This document shows, one piece after another, positions 54,272 to 63,782 of a stretch of DNA of 64,000 bases. The DNA is from Bog-159 sp963738345 (GTDB lineage: Bacteria; Acidobacteriota; Terriglobia; Bryobacterales; Bryobacteraceae), in contig CAVTWI010000002.1 of assembly GCA_963738345.1 (NCBI GenBank), positions 3,162,001-3,226,000 of the forward strand. Reading direction: 5' to 3'. Each line of letters opens with the position of its first letter. The stretch's first letter is position 1. The notes beneath the pieces were generated by a model. It saw nothing but the letters and a program-made list of their open reading frames with translations. It was not told the DNA's origin and ran no database searches. The position numbers were made by a program, and so were the translations under genes.

Positions 54272-55353
54272 ATTATCACCTGTGCTGGATTAATAGCCTG
54301 ATATTTGCCCTTGTTCGCGGTGATCTCAAATGCCTGCGGCACTGACTCGATGCCCTGTAAAACATGCGTGATGGCGGGGAGCAGGCGAACGCGGCCCGAA
54401 GACACCAACTGGACCGTATGTTGTAAGTGTCCCAGTGTGCTGATGTCGGGAAAGAGATAGCGAAGGCTTCGCTCGCGCAAAAGATCAATGTCCAGTGCGA
54501 GCGGATGTCCGAACCAGGAGACACCCACGATTTTGCCTCCCGAACGTACCGCATCCACCGCCTGCATTACGGTCTTCTGGCCCGCCAGCCCCTGTTTGGG
54601 ACTGCCCCCCGCGCATTCGAATACGACATCCGTGCCATTGCCGCCGGTCAGTTCGCGGATCACCTCTACCGGATCGCATTCACGCGCGTTCAAAGCGTAG
54701 TCCGCACCCAGTTCCCGCGAAATACGGCAGGATTCCTCACGCACATCCACCGTGATCACAAGACCCGCGCCGCTATTGCGCACGATCTGGAGGCACTCGA
54801 GGCCCATGCTTCCCTGGCCGAAGATGGCGACTACGTCCCCCATCCCCAACTGCGCCGTTTCCACCGAAGCGACGCTATCGCTTAAGGACTGCAGGCAGGC
54901 GGCTTCGCTGTCCGAAATATTGTCCGGCACCTTCACCAGGGCGATCTCAGGGAGCACCGCGAACTCCGCGAAACATCCGGGTAACTGGAATCCGATGATT
55001 GGACCTTTCCGGCAGAGGTAGTTTTGCCCGTTCATACACATCGGGCAGGCTTGGCAGGGAAGTTTGGCGCGCGCCGCCACCCGGTCGCCAACCTGGAAAC
55101 GAGTGACATTCTTTCCTGTCGCAACGATCCGCGCACAGAATTCGTGGCCGAATAGCTGCACAGGGGCTTCGGTTTCCAGCCGTTTCTTGATCTTCTCGTA
55201 AGCCAGGGTAGGAATGCCAAATGCCAGTTGCGCTTCGGTTACGCTGGGTTGCACGCACAGCACCTGGGCGATCACCTGTCCTTCGTTGCACTCGGGTGCG
55301 GGCACGTCGTCCAGACGTAGATCGTTAAAACCGTAAAATCGCCAGGCTTTCAT
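54268..55353 (-). CDS. Zinc-dependent medium-chain alcohol dehydrogenase
   Basis: MDR-family dehydrogenase of 361 residues. The catalytic zinc region has GHEFCARIVATGKNV (His-Glu), the structural zinc is bound by the four Cys of CQACPMCMNGQNYLC, and the cofactor site reads VVAIFGQGSMGLECLQI followed by VITVDVREE, indicating NAD preference (Asp at the end of strand 2). It resembles sorbitol/threonine/galactitol dehydrogenases. The substrate is likely a sugar alcohol or aldose. ATG 55353 has a GAGAGGA site. Coupled with the RraA-like gene; a related operator lies 50 bp upstream. Confidence 0.88.
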   Translation of the reverse strand: MKAWRFYGFNDLRLDDVPAPECNEGQVIAQVLCVQPSVTEAQLAFGIPTLAYEKIKKRLETEAPVQLFGHEFCARIVATGKNVTRFQVGDRVAARAKLPCQACPMCMNGQNYLCRKGPIIGFQLPGCFAEFAVLPEIALVKVPDNISDSEAACLQSLSDSVASVETAQLGMGDVVAIFGQGSMGLECLQIVRNSGAGLVITVDVREESCRISRELGADYALNARECDPVEVIRELTGGNGTDVVFECAGGSPKQGLAGQKTVMQAVDAVRSGGKIVGVSWFGHPLALDIDLLRERSLRYLFPDISTLGHLQHTVQLVSSGRVRLLPAITHVLQGIESVPQAFEITANKGKYQAINPAQVIM

Positions 55354-55403
55354 GCAGTCCTCTCACTGGGCGCTCCCCATCGCCTCGGTCATAGATGAGC
55401 GCG

Positions 55404-55430
55404 GTTCATGATACAATCATACTTCTGAAC
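55404..55430. promoter_or_regulatory. Variant operator candidate upstream of the dehydrogenase operon
   Basis: Inverted half-sites GTTCA and TGAAC enclose 17 bp, one less than in the three other sites. It lies 50 bp upstream of the dehydrogenase start and about 120 bp upstream of the RpiR-type gene, in the divergent region between them. The one-base spacing difference makes it a weaker candidate. Confidence 0.5.
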
Positions 55431-55548
55431 TACATTCATTGTCGACAGTTAGTTGCATCATTAGCCGCCTTTGGGTAAGTTCAATAATCTCGATAGTAGA
55501 TGCAGACCCATTTAGGTTTTCTGCGATACTAGACCTTCTATTGAGGCC

Positions 55549-56424
55549 ATGCCAATTATGTCCGAGGAACTCCGCCGTCCGCTCCTGATATACATTCAAG
55601 GCACCCTGCCTTCCATGAATCCCACGGAGCGGCTTATCGCTAATCACATACTGGAGGATCCGGAGCGCGTGCTCACATCGTCGATAGCCGATATGCGCGA
55701 CGGCTCGGGAGCCAGCGTCGGATCCATCGTAGGCTTCTGCCGGAGCCTGGGCTCCAAGGGTTTTGCGGATTTCAAGATTGCTTTGGCGCGCGAATTGGCG
55801 CAGAGCGGATTCTCAGGCTTCACTCCGGCACAAGATGGTGGTTTGGCCAACGAGGGAAGCGTCTTCGACAAGGTCTTCCAGTTTCACGCGCAATGCCTGA
55901 TGGATACTCTGCAGATTAACAGCCAGGAAACCATGCGGCAGGTGGCCCATGCCCTGGAACGCGCCCGGCGCATCGAGTGCTTCGCGATCGGGATCTCTTA
56001 CCCTATCGCCTACCTGGCATCCTGTAAGTTCCGCCTGATTGGCTTACCCGCTTCGACGCAATTCGATTCGCACATGCAACTGATTGCGGCTACCCAGCTA
56101 AGAAAGGGCGACATCGCATTCGGAATTTCCTGCTCGGGATCGACCAGTGAAACTGTGCGCTGCCTGGAAGTGGCCCGGTCCAGGGGCGCGCGTACGATCT
56201 GCCTGACTAACTCGGTAAAATCGCCCATCGCCGAGGTGGCCGACTTGGCCCTTTTTGCCACACCCAGCGAGATTAAATACTTTCAAGCTCCGCTGGCATC
56301 CCGCATTACGCAACTCGCCATCGTGGACGCGTTGTTCGTTTCACTCGCCCAGAAAAACAAGGATCGCACCGCCGTCCAATTGCAGAGTGCGGGCGAAGAG
56401 TTGTTGAAGAAGCGCATTACTTAA
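55549..56424 (+). CDS. MurR/RpiR-family transcriptional regulator
   Basis: Sugar-responsive regulator of 291 residues. The N-terminal helix-turn-helix (~1-80) has MNPTERLIANHILEDPERVLTSSI and SGASVGSIVGFCRSLGSKGFADFKIALARE. The SIS domain (~120-260) has ECFAIGISYPIAYLASCKFRLIG, FGISCSGSTSETVRCLEVARSRGARTICLTN, the phosphosugar-binding part. A start at 55549 or the in-frame ATG at 55558 is possible. It is divergent from the dehydrogenase operon, and a GTTCA-type operator is found at four promoters in this region, which fits local control. Confidence 0.9.
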   Translation: MPIMSEELRRPLLIYIQGTLPSMNPTERLIANHILEDPERVLTSSIADMRDGSGASVGSIVGFCRSLGSKGFADFKIALARELAQSGFSGFTPAQDGGLANEGSVFDKVFQFHAQCLMDTLQINSQETMRQVAHALERARRIECFAIGISYPIAYLASCKFRLIGLPASTQFDSHMQLIAATQLRKGDIAFGISCSGSTSETVRCLEVARSRGARTICLTNSVKSPIAEVADLALFATPSEIKYFQAPLASRITQLAIVDALFVSLAQKNKDRTAVQLQSAGEELLKKRIT

Positions 56425-56460
56425 AAAGCGAGGCGGCCGGAAAGGGGAACCGGCCGCCTC
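56423..56460 (-). terminator. Rho-independent terminator of the TonB receptor gene
   Basis: Perfect 11-bp GC-rich stem (GAGGCGGCCGG and CCGGCCGCCTC, 9-nt loop) between two convergent genes. On the minus strand it is followed by a TTTTT run (56423-56427), so it terminates the receptor transcript, with its tail overlapping the end of the RpiR-type gene. The plus-strand side lacks a T run, though the stem may also slow transcription from that direction. Confidence 0.85.
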
Positions 56461-56466
56461 AAGGGT

Positions 56467-59400
56467 TCAAAAGATAAACTTCAAGGCCATCTGAATTTGC
56501 CGCGATGGGCCGGCATTCAGAATCTCTCCGAATGTACCCGTCCCAACCGATGCGGAAGGGTTCAAGAAGTTCGGATGGTTTAACGAATTGAACCATTCCG
56601 AACGGAACTCAAGGCGTTTGGTCTCGCTCATCACGAACGATTTGAACGCCGATAGGTCCAGGTCCACAATGCCAGGTCCGGTCAGAATATTGGCGCCCGC
56701 GTTCCCAAAGGGTATGTACACCCCTCCGTGGACCGGGTCCGGAACTGCCGCCGGTAGCGGGAAACAACTGGTGTCGAACCATTCCGTAACGGTGTGGCCG
56801 CCCGGGGGCGTTTCCCCATTGCAGACGCGGTTGGGACGGCCGGCGCCGCCGGATATGGTAAATGGCAATCCGCTCTGCACAGTGCTTACCGCCCCTAATT
56901 GCCAACCGCCCACAATGCTATTGAGAACGCCATGGGCGTCAGAAATTAATGGCTTATTGTGACCGAACGGCAATTCATACAAAAGACTGCTCACCCAACG
57001 ATTTCTGACGTCCACACCTGCTAGGCCACGGTCGGCGTCAAGGTCCCTGGCGTTCTGGTGGCCTGTGTCGCCGTAGTTGCTGCCCGGGTTTTCGATGGCT
57101 TTGGAGAAAGTGTAGTCGGTAAGAAGCGTAAAGCCTTTCGAGAAACGCTTCTTTAGTGAGATCTGCAGCCCTTCATAATTACCGACCCCACGCTGCTCAA
57201 CGTATGTGAAGTCGGTCAGGTTTGGATCGGCGGTATAGTAGGGCCGGCGAACCTGCACGTTGCCGGTTCCCGGGTACGGCTGATTCAGATTGAACTGATC
57301 CTGTAAGTGAATGGAGTTGTTACCCACATAATTCACTTCGACCAGCACCGACTGAGTCAACTGATGCTGAACCCCGAAGGTCCACTGTTGTGAATATGCC
57401 GTGTGATTCTCGGGGAAACGGCCGTTGAAGGCGCCGGAGGGATTGTCAATTGGAATCAAACCGTTCGAAGGCGGAAGGCCCTGGTCCAGCGTCCGCACGA
57501 TCTGTTGCGGCTCGGGCGTGTTGGTAAAGTTCGACCCACCTACGAACGGCGGATTCAGGGTCATCTGCTGCCCGGCTTGGGATTCCGGGAAAAAGAAGAT
57601 ACCGTAGGACGATCGAATTACGGTCTTGTCTCCGAGACGGTAGGCAAAGCCGAAGCGCGGGGCGAAGTTGTGCCAGTTAGTCGAAACCAAGGCTCGTGTC
57701 GAGAGTCCGGGATAGCTTCCGCCGCCATTTGGAAGCACTAACTTACCCGTTATCGGATCGATGTTGCTTTGCCGGTTATAGACTTCGGTTTGGGGCGTGA
57801 AGAGATCGTAGCGCAAGCCGTAGTTTAAGGTCAGCCGCGGCGAGATTTTCCAGGTGTCCTGAAAATACGCGGAGAGTTCGGTGGAACGGATGCCCGCCAG
57901 GCCGGAAGTGGTCACGATACTGCCCGAAGTCGGAATCCCCAGCAGGAAATCCGCGAACGCATTCCCGGTATTATCCGGGTTGTTAGGGTCGGCCGTGAAG
58001 TTGGGGCCGAAGCTGAAGGATCCCGCAGGGGGCCCCAGTATCTGTGTAAAGTTGCGTTGGATGCGTTTGGCATCCACACCCGCCTTATAAGTATGCGAGC
58101 CGCGGATGAAAGTAACGTTATCCAGCCACTGATAAACGTTTTCGAGCTCAATTAGCGGGAAGTACGCGGTATCGCCGAGGGTACTGAAGCCGCTGATACC
58201 GATCTGCGGGAAACCGGAATTGTCCGACGTGATGTTCACATTCGGAATCCCCAACTGGCTGGCATAGCTCTGCCCGTATCCGAGTTGGACGGCATCGCTG
58301 CCGGCGCGCACATAGGCCACGCGAAACTCGTTAATGGTGGATGGGTTGAAATTGTGGATTTCCTGGATGCCCAGGCTGCGCGCGGGATTGGAAACTTTGC
58401 CGGTGAGCAAACCTGCGCCGGCTGTGGTGAGCGCGCCGCCGATGGCCTCCGAGTACTGCGGCAGGTCACTAAAGGCTCCAGGCAACACCGTGTGCGAATT
58501 GCCCAGGCTGAAGCGTCCAGCTAATTGATCTTTCTCGCCGAAGTACTGATCGATCTTGACGTCGAAGGAATCCTGGTTGTTGCTGCGGGAAGCACCGCTA
58601 TAGAAGAACTGTTCGCCGTTCGATAGGGCGGCTCCGCCACCAGCGGGGAAAAACTTGAGGACGTTCAAGGCTGCTGGATTGAAGTCCGAGGCCGGAATCA
58701 TGTTGTCGGGGAACGGTTGGCGCGTGTTGGTTGCTGCGTTGTACGTTCCTGGATCGAAAATCTGGCGATCGGTGCCCGCAAAGTTACCCGTGCGGATGTT
58801 GCCGTCGGGCACCGTCGCTACGAAACTCTGGCCTTGGCGCTGCCGAAAGCCTTGATAATCCGCGAAGAAGAATGTATGGTTCTTCACGATCGGCCCCCCC
58901 ACGGAGCCGCCGAATTGGTTTTGCACGAAATTCGGCAGGCGCCGGCCGGTAGTGTAATCGAAGAAGTTGCGCGCGTCCAAGTCCGAATTGCGCAAAAATT
59001 CGAAAGCATTGCCATGAAACGCGTTTGTTCCGGACTTCAAGGTGACGTTCACTACGCCGCCGCCGCGTCCGATCTCCGGCAGGAAGTTAGCCGTTTCGAC
59101 CACAAACTCCTGTACCGCTTCGAGTGGAGGTAGGATGGCGCTCAGGCCTTGATTGATCTGGTTGTTATAGACACCGTCCAGGATAAAGGTGTTGTTCGAC
59201 TGGCGTTGTCCATTGACCGAAAGGCCCTGCTGCGCCCGGGCATTGTCCGGAATGCTGGTGTTGTTAGCGTTTTGCGTGGGGATTGCCGCGGTGACACCCG
59301 CATTCAGATAGGCCAGTTGATAAATGGATCGGCCATTCAGCGGAAGTTCCGACACTTCCCGGCGGGTAATCACATTATCGACCGTAGACGATTCACTTTC

Positions 59401-59787
59401 GAGTAGCGGCGCCAACGCTTGCACCTCAACCTGCTGATTAACCTCACCGACAGAAAGAACCATATCGGCCGCGACGCGTTCATTCACATGAAGCTCGATG
59501 CCCGCACGCTCGGTGGTTTTGAATCCGCTGGCGCTGGCGCGGATCGTGTAAATTCCGGGTATGAGGTTGGGCACCACGTATTCACCGCTCTGGTTGGTGA
59601 CCGAGTTTTCCGCAACGCCGGTGTTGGCGTTAGTTACCGCGACCACTGCGGAGGCCACGACGGCTCCCGAGGGATCGCGAACCGTTCCGCTGATGGTGGC
59701 ACGCTCGACCTGCGCCATCAGGGGCGAAGCGCAGATAATAAGTAACGATGTGATAAAGGGTCTCGAGGCCCTCGTTGGTCTAGACAT
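56467..59787 (-). CDS. TonB-dependent receptor with carboxypeptidase-regulatory-like domain
   Basis: Outer-membrane receptor of 1106 residues. Signal peptide (FITSLLIICASPLMAQ), Ig-like domain (~22-105, ISGTVRDPSGAVVASAVVAV), plug domain (~110-270, ESESSTVDNVITRREVSELPLNGRS), then a large barrel ending in Phe (LKFIF). An in-frame start far upstream (59907) is not supported; ATG 59787 has a GAGGAG site. It resembles acidobacterial receptors linked to carbohydrate uptake. Position inside the sugar locus, with a shared operator in its upstream region, suggests it imports the glycan that the GH42-like and six-hairpin enzymes act on. Confidence 0.9.
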   Translation of the reverse strand: MSRPTRASRPFITSLLIICASPLMAQVERATISGTVRDPSGAVVASAVVAVTNANTGVAENSVTNQSGEYVVPNLIPGIYTIRASASGFKTTERAGIELHVNERVAADMVLSVGEVNQQVEVQALAPLLESESSTVDNVITRREVSELPLNGRSIYQLAYLNAGVTAAIPTQNANNTSIPDNARAQQGLSVNGQRQSNNTFILDGVYNNQINQGLSAILPPLEAVQEFVVETANFLPEIGRGGGVVNVTLKSGTNAFHGNAFEFLRNSDLDARNFFDYTTGRRLPNFVQNQFGGSVGGPIVKNHTFFFADYQGFRQRQGQSFVATVPDGNIRTGNFAGTDRQIFDPGTYNAATNTRQPFPDNMIPASDFNPAALNVLKFFPAGGGAALSNGEQFFYSGASRSNNQDSFDVKIDQYFGEKDQLAGRFSLGNSHTVLPGAFSDLPQYSEAIGGALTTAGAGLLTGKVSNPARSLGIQEIHNFNPSTINEFRVAYVRAGSDAVQLGYGQSYASQLGIPNVNITSDNSGFPQIGISGFSTLGDTAYFPLIELENVYQWLDNVTFIRGSHTYKAGVDAKRIQRNFTQILGPPAGSFSFGPNFTADPNNPDNTGNAFADFLLGIPTSGSIVTTSGLAGIRSTELSAYFQDTWKISPRLTLNYGLRYDLFTPQTEVYNRQSNIDPITGKLVLPNGGGSYPGLSTRALVSTNWHNFAPRFGFAYRLGDKTVIRSSYGIFFFPESQAGQQMTLNPPFVGGSNFTNTPEPQQIVRTLDQGLPPSNGLIPIDNPSGAFNGRFPENHTAYSQQWTFGVQHQLTQSVLVEVNYVGNNSIHLQDQFNLNQPYPGTGNVQVRRPYYTADPNLTDFTYVEQRGVGNYEGLQISLKKRFSKGFTLLTDYTFSKAIENPGSNYGDTGHQNARDLDADRGLAGVDVRNRWVSSLLYELPFGHNKPLISDAHGVLNSIVGGWQLGAVSTVQSGLPFTISGGAGRPNRVCNGETPPGGHTVTEWFDTSCFPLPAAVPDPVHGGVYIPFGNAGANILTGPGIVDLDLSAFKSFVMSETKRLEFRSEWFNSLNHPNFLNPSASVGTGTFGEILNAGPSRQIQMALKFIF

Positions 59788-59837
59788 GGACGCTCCTCTT
59801 TTGAATCCTGCGAACCCCCCATTCCCGGCTGAACAAG

Positions 59838-59865
59838 ATTCACACAATGAGATATACTGTTGAAC
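59838..59865. promoter_or_regulatory. Operator candidate between the TonB receptor and TPR genes
   Basis: Half-sites read TGAAC at 59861-59865 and ATTCA at 59838-59842 on the plus strand; on the minus strand this is GTTCA, 18 bp, TGAAT, the same spacing as at 53484 and 61442. It lies in the divergent region, 50 bp upstream of the receptor start and 35 bp upstream of the TPR start, so one regulator could control both. Confidence 0.6.
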
Positions 59866-59900
59866 ACAACTCACTCTTAGATAATCCAGGACGACCACCA

Positions 59901-61436
59901 ATGTCAAGCTCTTATTTCAAAAGAATGAAAATTAGGCTTTCGCGGCGTGGGTGGATCTCTATCATACGGAGTCCCCTGACGCCTCTGTCAACCACTTGCG
60001 CGACCCTGCTGTTTCTTTCCGTGGCGAGCGCCTGCGCGAGTCTTTGCGCGCCAGGGCCCGACGAGTCTGCCGGCTACACAAAGGCGCTCGAGTGGATGAA
60101 AGAAGGACGTACAGCCGAAGCCCTGCCGTTGCTGGAAGCGGCGCGGGCGCGACAGCCTGATGATGCCGACGTACTTTATAATCTCTCCCGCTGCTATTTC
60201 TCGCTGAATCGCGCCGAAGAAGGGATTCGCGCCGCCGAGGAATTGGCACAACGGCACCGCAGCGACCCCGCCATCCTATTGGCATCGGGCTCGCTCTTAC
60301 TGGACAACGGCGCGCCGGAGAGGGCCGCCAGGCAGTTTACCGCTGCCGAAACACTTGCTCCAGGGAATCCGCTAGCACTGAACCTTCTGGCGAAAGCCCA
60401 AGTGGCAAGCGGCGATCCCACCGGTGCGGCGGAATCCCTTATGCGTCTACTGTCGAGCTTGCGCCGCAGTTCAAATCCGCAAACGCGTGCGATACTCGCC
60501 AGTGCGTCGGAAACAGCCGGCGCGCTACTTGCCGCGAGTCCGTCCTCATTGCCGCTGGGCATGCTGATGGCGGAGTTGGACCTGATAACGGACCACCCCA
60601 AGGAAGCCTGGGACGCCTTGCAGCCGTTTGCGCCGCTCGGCCCGCGCGATCCGGATTATTACAAGCTGACAGCCCTGGCCTGCGCCCGCACGCAACGTCT
60701 GGACCAGGCAGAGGCGGCCGCCCACCACGCGCTGGACCTCGATCCCTCCCGGCAGGATCTGCTGCTCAACCTGGCCGGCATCTATCAGATGAAGCGCAAC
60801 AATCCGGCTGCCATCGCCTTATTGCAAGACGCCGTTCGCAAGGGATCGGTCTCGCCGGAAATCTATTTTGCACTAGCGCTCAGCCAATTCAATGCCGGCA
60901 GCTTCCCGGAAGCCATTCGTCTTTGCAACCGGGCCTTGGCGCTCGATCCTAATTTTGACCGCGCCGCCTTGCTGAAGGGTCGCGCTTACCAACGGTCTGC
61001 GAAGCCAAGAGAAGCCATTGAATCGCTGGGGCAAGCCCTGAAACTAAATCCGGCCTGCGAATTCTGCCGCTACGAACTGGCGACCGTATTGATTGCCGAG
61101 AACCGTCTGACGCAGGCTGAGCCGCTGCTGCGCCAAGTGGTCGCCGCCACGCCGTCTAATGCCGCGGCACAATACGAGTTGGGTAAGTTGCTCGATGCGC
61201 GTGGCGATTCCGCGGATGCGCTGAAGGCTCTCGAAGCAGCCGTAGCGGCGGACCCCGATCAGGACCAAGCCTTCTATCTGCTCAGCCGCATCTACCGCCG
61301 CCAAGGCGATAAAATCAACGCCGACCGCGCCCTGGCTGCGGTACGGGAGATTAAGCAGCGCCGGCTGCGCGCGGCGCAGGAACATATGGCCCAGCCGGAA
61401 AAAACGGTGGACACCTTGACTGTGCCCCAGCTTTGA
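59901..61436 (+). CDS. Secreted or anchored TPR protein
   Basis: Protein of about 511 residues. An N-terminal hydrophobic segment (LSTTCATLLFLSVASACASL) serves as signal peptide or anchor, and the rest is TPR repeats (e.g. ALEWMKEGRTAEALPLLEAARARQPDDADVLYNLSRCYF and AIRLCNRALALDPNFDRAALLKGRAY). Start taken at ATG 59901 after AGGACGACC; ATG 59925 is also possible, and the frame is open further upstream into the operator region. In acidobacterial sugar loci such proteins commonly accompany TonB receptors; a partner role is inferred. Confidence 0.78.
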   Translation: MSSSYFKRMKIRLSRRGWISIIRSPLTPLSTTCATLLFLSVASACASLCAPGPDESAGYTKALEWMKEGRTAEALPLLEAARARQPDDADVLYNLSRCYFSLNRAEEGIRAAEELAQRHRSDPAILLASGSLLLDNGAPERAARQFTAAETLAPGNPLALNLLAKAQVASGDPTGAAESLMRLLSSLRRSSNPQTRAILASASETAGALLAASPSSLPLGMLMAELDLITDHPKEAWDALQPFAPLGPRDPDYYKLTALACARTQRLDQAEAAAHHALDLDPSRQDLLLNLAGIYQMKRNNPAAIALLQDAVRKGSVSPEIYFALALSQFNAGSFPEAIRLCNRALALDPNFDRAALLKGRAYQRSAKPREAIESLGQALKLNPACEFCRYELATVLIAENRLTQAEPLLRQVVAATPSNAAAQYELGKLLDARGDSADALKALEAAVAADPDQDQAFYLLSRIYRRQGDKINADRALAAVREIKQRRLRAAQEHMAQPEKTVDTLTVPQL

Positions 61437-61441
61437 TGGTA

Positions 61442-61469
61442 GTTCAGTATAGTGCACTTGTAACTGAAT
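61442..61469. promoter_or_regulatory. Operator candidate upstream of the GH42-like gene
   Basis: GTTCAGT at 61442-61448 and AACTGAAT at 61462-61469 form an inverted repeat of TTCAGT and ACTGAA with 14 bp between, identical in spacing to the site at 53484-53511. It lies 23 bp upstream of the GH42-like start codon, just before the ribosome-binding site, so a bound regulator would block transcription. Confidence 0.65.
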
Positions 61470-61492
61470 TCTGTTCATAGAGGAAAGGGACC

Positions 61493-63778
61493 ATGAAGAA
61501 TCCGCTTCCACGCAGGGAATTCCTCCAGATGGGCGGCGCCGCGCTGAGTCTAACCTGGGGCGGCATGAAGCTCCATGCCGGACCCGCCATCGAAGGTGCG
61601 CCCTCCGTCACTCCCAACGAATTTGTATACGGCTCGGCTTTCTATCGCCCGCCCAATCCGCCGCGCGAAATGCGCCGCGACATGTTGAAAGCGATTGCCC
61701 AACAATACAAATTCAACATCATCCGTATCTACCCTGGATGGGATTTCTACAATCCTGGCCCCGGCAAGTTCGTCTTCGACGACGTCGACGAAGTGATGAG
61801 CTATTGCGACGAATTCGGCATTCGTGTGCTCCTGGGCGCGGTCCTCGAAAGCGCGCCGTGGTGGCTGGAGCAGGCCCATCCGGAGTGCCGCTATGTAGAT
61901 GCCAAGGGCCAGGGCAGCCACCTGGCCGGCAGTTCCAACAACATGACCGGCGGTTGGCCGGGACTCTGCTGGGACTGGCAGCCGATACGTGACGCGGCCG
62001 CCGATTATCTGCGTGCGCTGGCCAAATTCGGTTCCTCGCACCGCTCGCTGCATGCTTACGATTGCTGGAACGAACCGCATATCGAGCCGGCGTGGGAGCG
62101 CAACATCTGGGCCCAGCCCCAGGAGCACATTTTTTGCTATTGCGACCGCACCATCGCCGTATTTCACGATTGGCTAAAACAGCGGTACGGCACTCTCGAT
62201 AAACTCAATGAAGCCTGGACGCGGCGCTATCCCAACTGGGAATCCATCGACCCTCCGCGCGCCATGGGCACTTACGCCGATTGGGTTGACTGGCGGCGTT
62301 TCATCATCGAGCGCGATACCAACGAACTGAAGTTCCGCGTCCAGAATCTGCGTTCCGTGGATAAGCGCACGGTGCTCGAAGATCACGCCGCGCACCATCC
62401 GCCGCTCGACGCCATCGCCATCGGTGGCATCAATTCCTGGCGGCTTGCCGAACAAGTCGAATTATGGGGACTGTCGCTTTTTCCGCGCTGGTTCAGCTTT
62501 TCCGTGCACGAGGGCGCGGGCAAACTGGATGTCACTCGGTCCTGCGCTAACGGAAAACCGTGGTGGATGACCGAACTGCAGGGCGGCCACGGCAACAAAG
62601 GATTATGGCATAGCCACCGCATGCGGCCCCAGGATATCCGCCTCTGGAACTGGATGGCCGTGGCTTACGGAGCGCAGGGCATCATCTACTGGACTTACCA
62701 CGCGGAAGCCACCGGCGGCGAATCCACCGGCTTCGGCCTGGTCACACGCGACGGCCAGCCGACCGAACGGGTGATCGAGGCGGCGCGGAATAAACGCCTG
62801 ATCCAGGAGCATTTCGACATCATCAGGAATTATCATCCGCATCCCGATGTGGCCATCCTGAGCGACCCCGATTCGGCAATCTTGACCTTCGCGGCAAACG
62901 GTACCGAAGATCCGTCCACGAACTCGTTTAAAGGCTATTACCGCGCGCTGTATAACCTCGATCTGCTGGTTGATTTCCTGGAACCGGCGCAGCTCGCCAC
63001 AGCCGCGAAATACAAAGTGATCATCGCCCCGTGGCATTTGGTGGGCAAGGCCGAGACCTGCGAAGCCCTCCGGAAACTGGTGGAAGGTGGATGCACACTG
63101 ATCATTGAAACGGGCACCGGACTTTTCGACGAACGATTCTACTCCAACATGGTGGTGCCGCCGCACGGTCTGGCCGACGCTTTTGGCTACCGCGAGGGAG
63201 AGAGCTATTACATCCCAGGCGACGATGATCAGACTACCATTACCTCCGCCTTCGCGGCGCGCAATCGTCCGGTGGACGTGGCCCCATCGGATCGCATTTA
63301 CGAAAATCCCGAGCTGGATTTCTCAGCGCCAATCGCCATTCGCGTGAAGGGTAACTTCTACGTCACACCCATTACCGTCACTTCCGCAAAGGTGATCGCG
63401 ACCTGTGGCGGCGAATCCGTGGCGGCCATGAAAGATCTCGGCTCCGGGCGCGTCTATTACATCGGAACCAATCTGGGCGCTAGTATCGCGGCTGGCGATG
63501 ATCGCGGCATTGAACTGTTACGCGCCATCATCTGGCCATTGGCCCGACCGCAAGTTACCGGTGGACGCCTGCGTACCCGACTGGTGCGCACCGGCAGCGG
63601 TCCAGCCCTGCTGATCGCCCTCAATGACACAGTGGAAGCGCAAACATCTCGCGTAATGCTCCCGGCGCCATACACCCGCGCCACCGACATCCACGCGCAA
63701 AAAGCGGAGCCGGTGAATGCGGGCGCCATGGACCTGTCCGTCCCTCATCAGGACGTCCGCGTCTTCCTGCTGGAATAA
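61493..63778 (+). CDS. Tat-exported GH42-like beta-galactosidase family protein
   Basis: Glycosidase of 761 residues. A twin-arginine leader (PRREFLQMGGAALSL) predicts export. The TIM barrel has FNIIRIYPGWDFYNPGPGKF, the acid/base Glu in YDCWNEPHIEPAW and the nucleophile in KPWWMTELQGGHGNKG, followed by WNWMAVAYGAQGIIYWTYHAEATGGESTGFGLVTRDGQPTER-type sequence (quoted in parts), and a C-terminal domain like the GH42 trimerisation domain (VIIAPWHLVGKAETCEALRK). Catalytic residues are intact. Strong AGGAAAGGG site before ATG 61493. It is the last complete gene of the regulon. Confidence 0.85.
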   Translation: MKNPLPRREFLQMGGAALSLTWGGMKLHAGPAIEGAPSVTPNEFVYGSAFYRPPNPPREMRRDMLKAIAQQYKFNIIRIYPGWDFYNPGPGKFVFDDVDEVMSYCDEFGIRVLLGAVLESAPWWLEQAHPECRYVDAKGQGSHLAGSSNNMTGGWPGLCWDWQPIRDAAADYLRALAKFGSSHRSLHAYDCWNEPHIEPAWERNIWAQPQEHIFCYCDRTIAVFHDWLKQRYGTLDKLNEAWTRRYPNWESIDPPRAMGTYADWVDWRRFIIERDTNELKFRVQNLRSVDKRTVLEDHAAHHPPLDAIAIGGINSWRLAEQVELWGLSLFPRWFSFSVHEGAGKLDVTRSCANGKPWWMTELQGGHGNKGLWHSHRMRPQDIRLWNWMAVAYGAQGIIYWTYHAEATGGESTGFGLVTRDGQPTERVIEAARNKRLIQEHFDIIRNYHPHPDVAILSDPDSAILTFAANGTEDPSTNSFKGYYRALYNLDLLVDFLEPAQLATAAKYKVIIAPWHLVGKAETCEALRKLVEGGCTLIIETGTGLFDERFYSNMVVPPHGLADAFGYREGESYYIPGDDDQTTITSAFAARNRPVDVAPSDRIYENPELDFSAPIAIRVKGNFYVTPITVTSAKVIATCGGESVAAMKDLGSGRVYYIGTNLGASIAAGDDRGIELLRAIIWPLARPQVTGGRLRTRLVRTGSGPALLIALNDTVEAQTSRVMLPAPYTRATDIHAQKAEPVNAGAMDLSVPHQDVRVFLLE

Positions 63779-63782
63779 ACCG

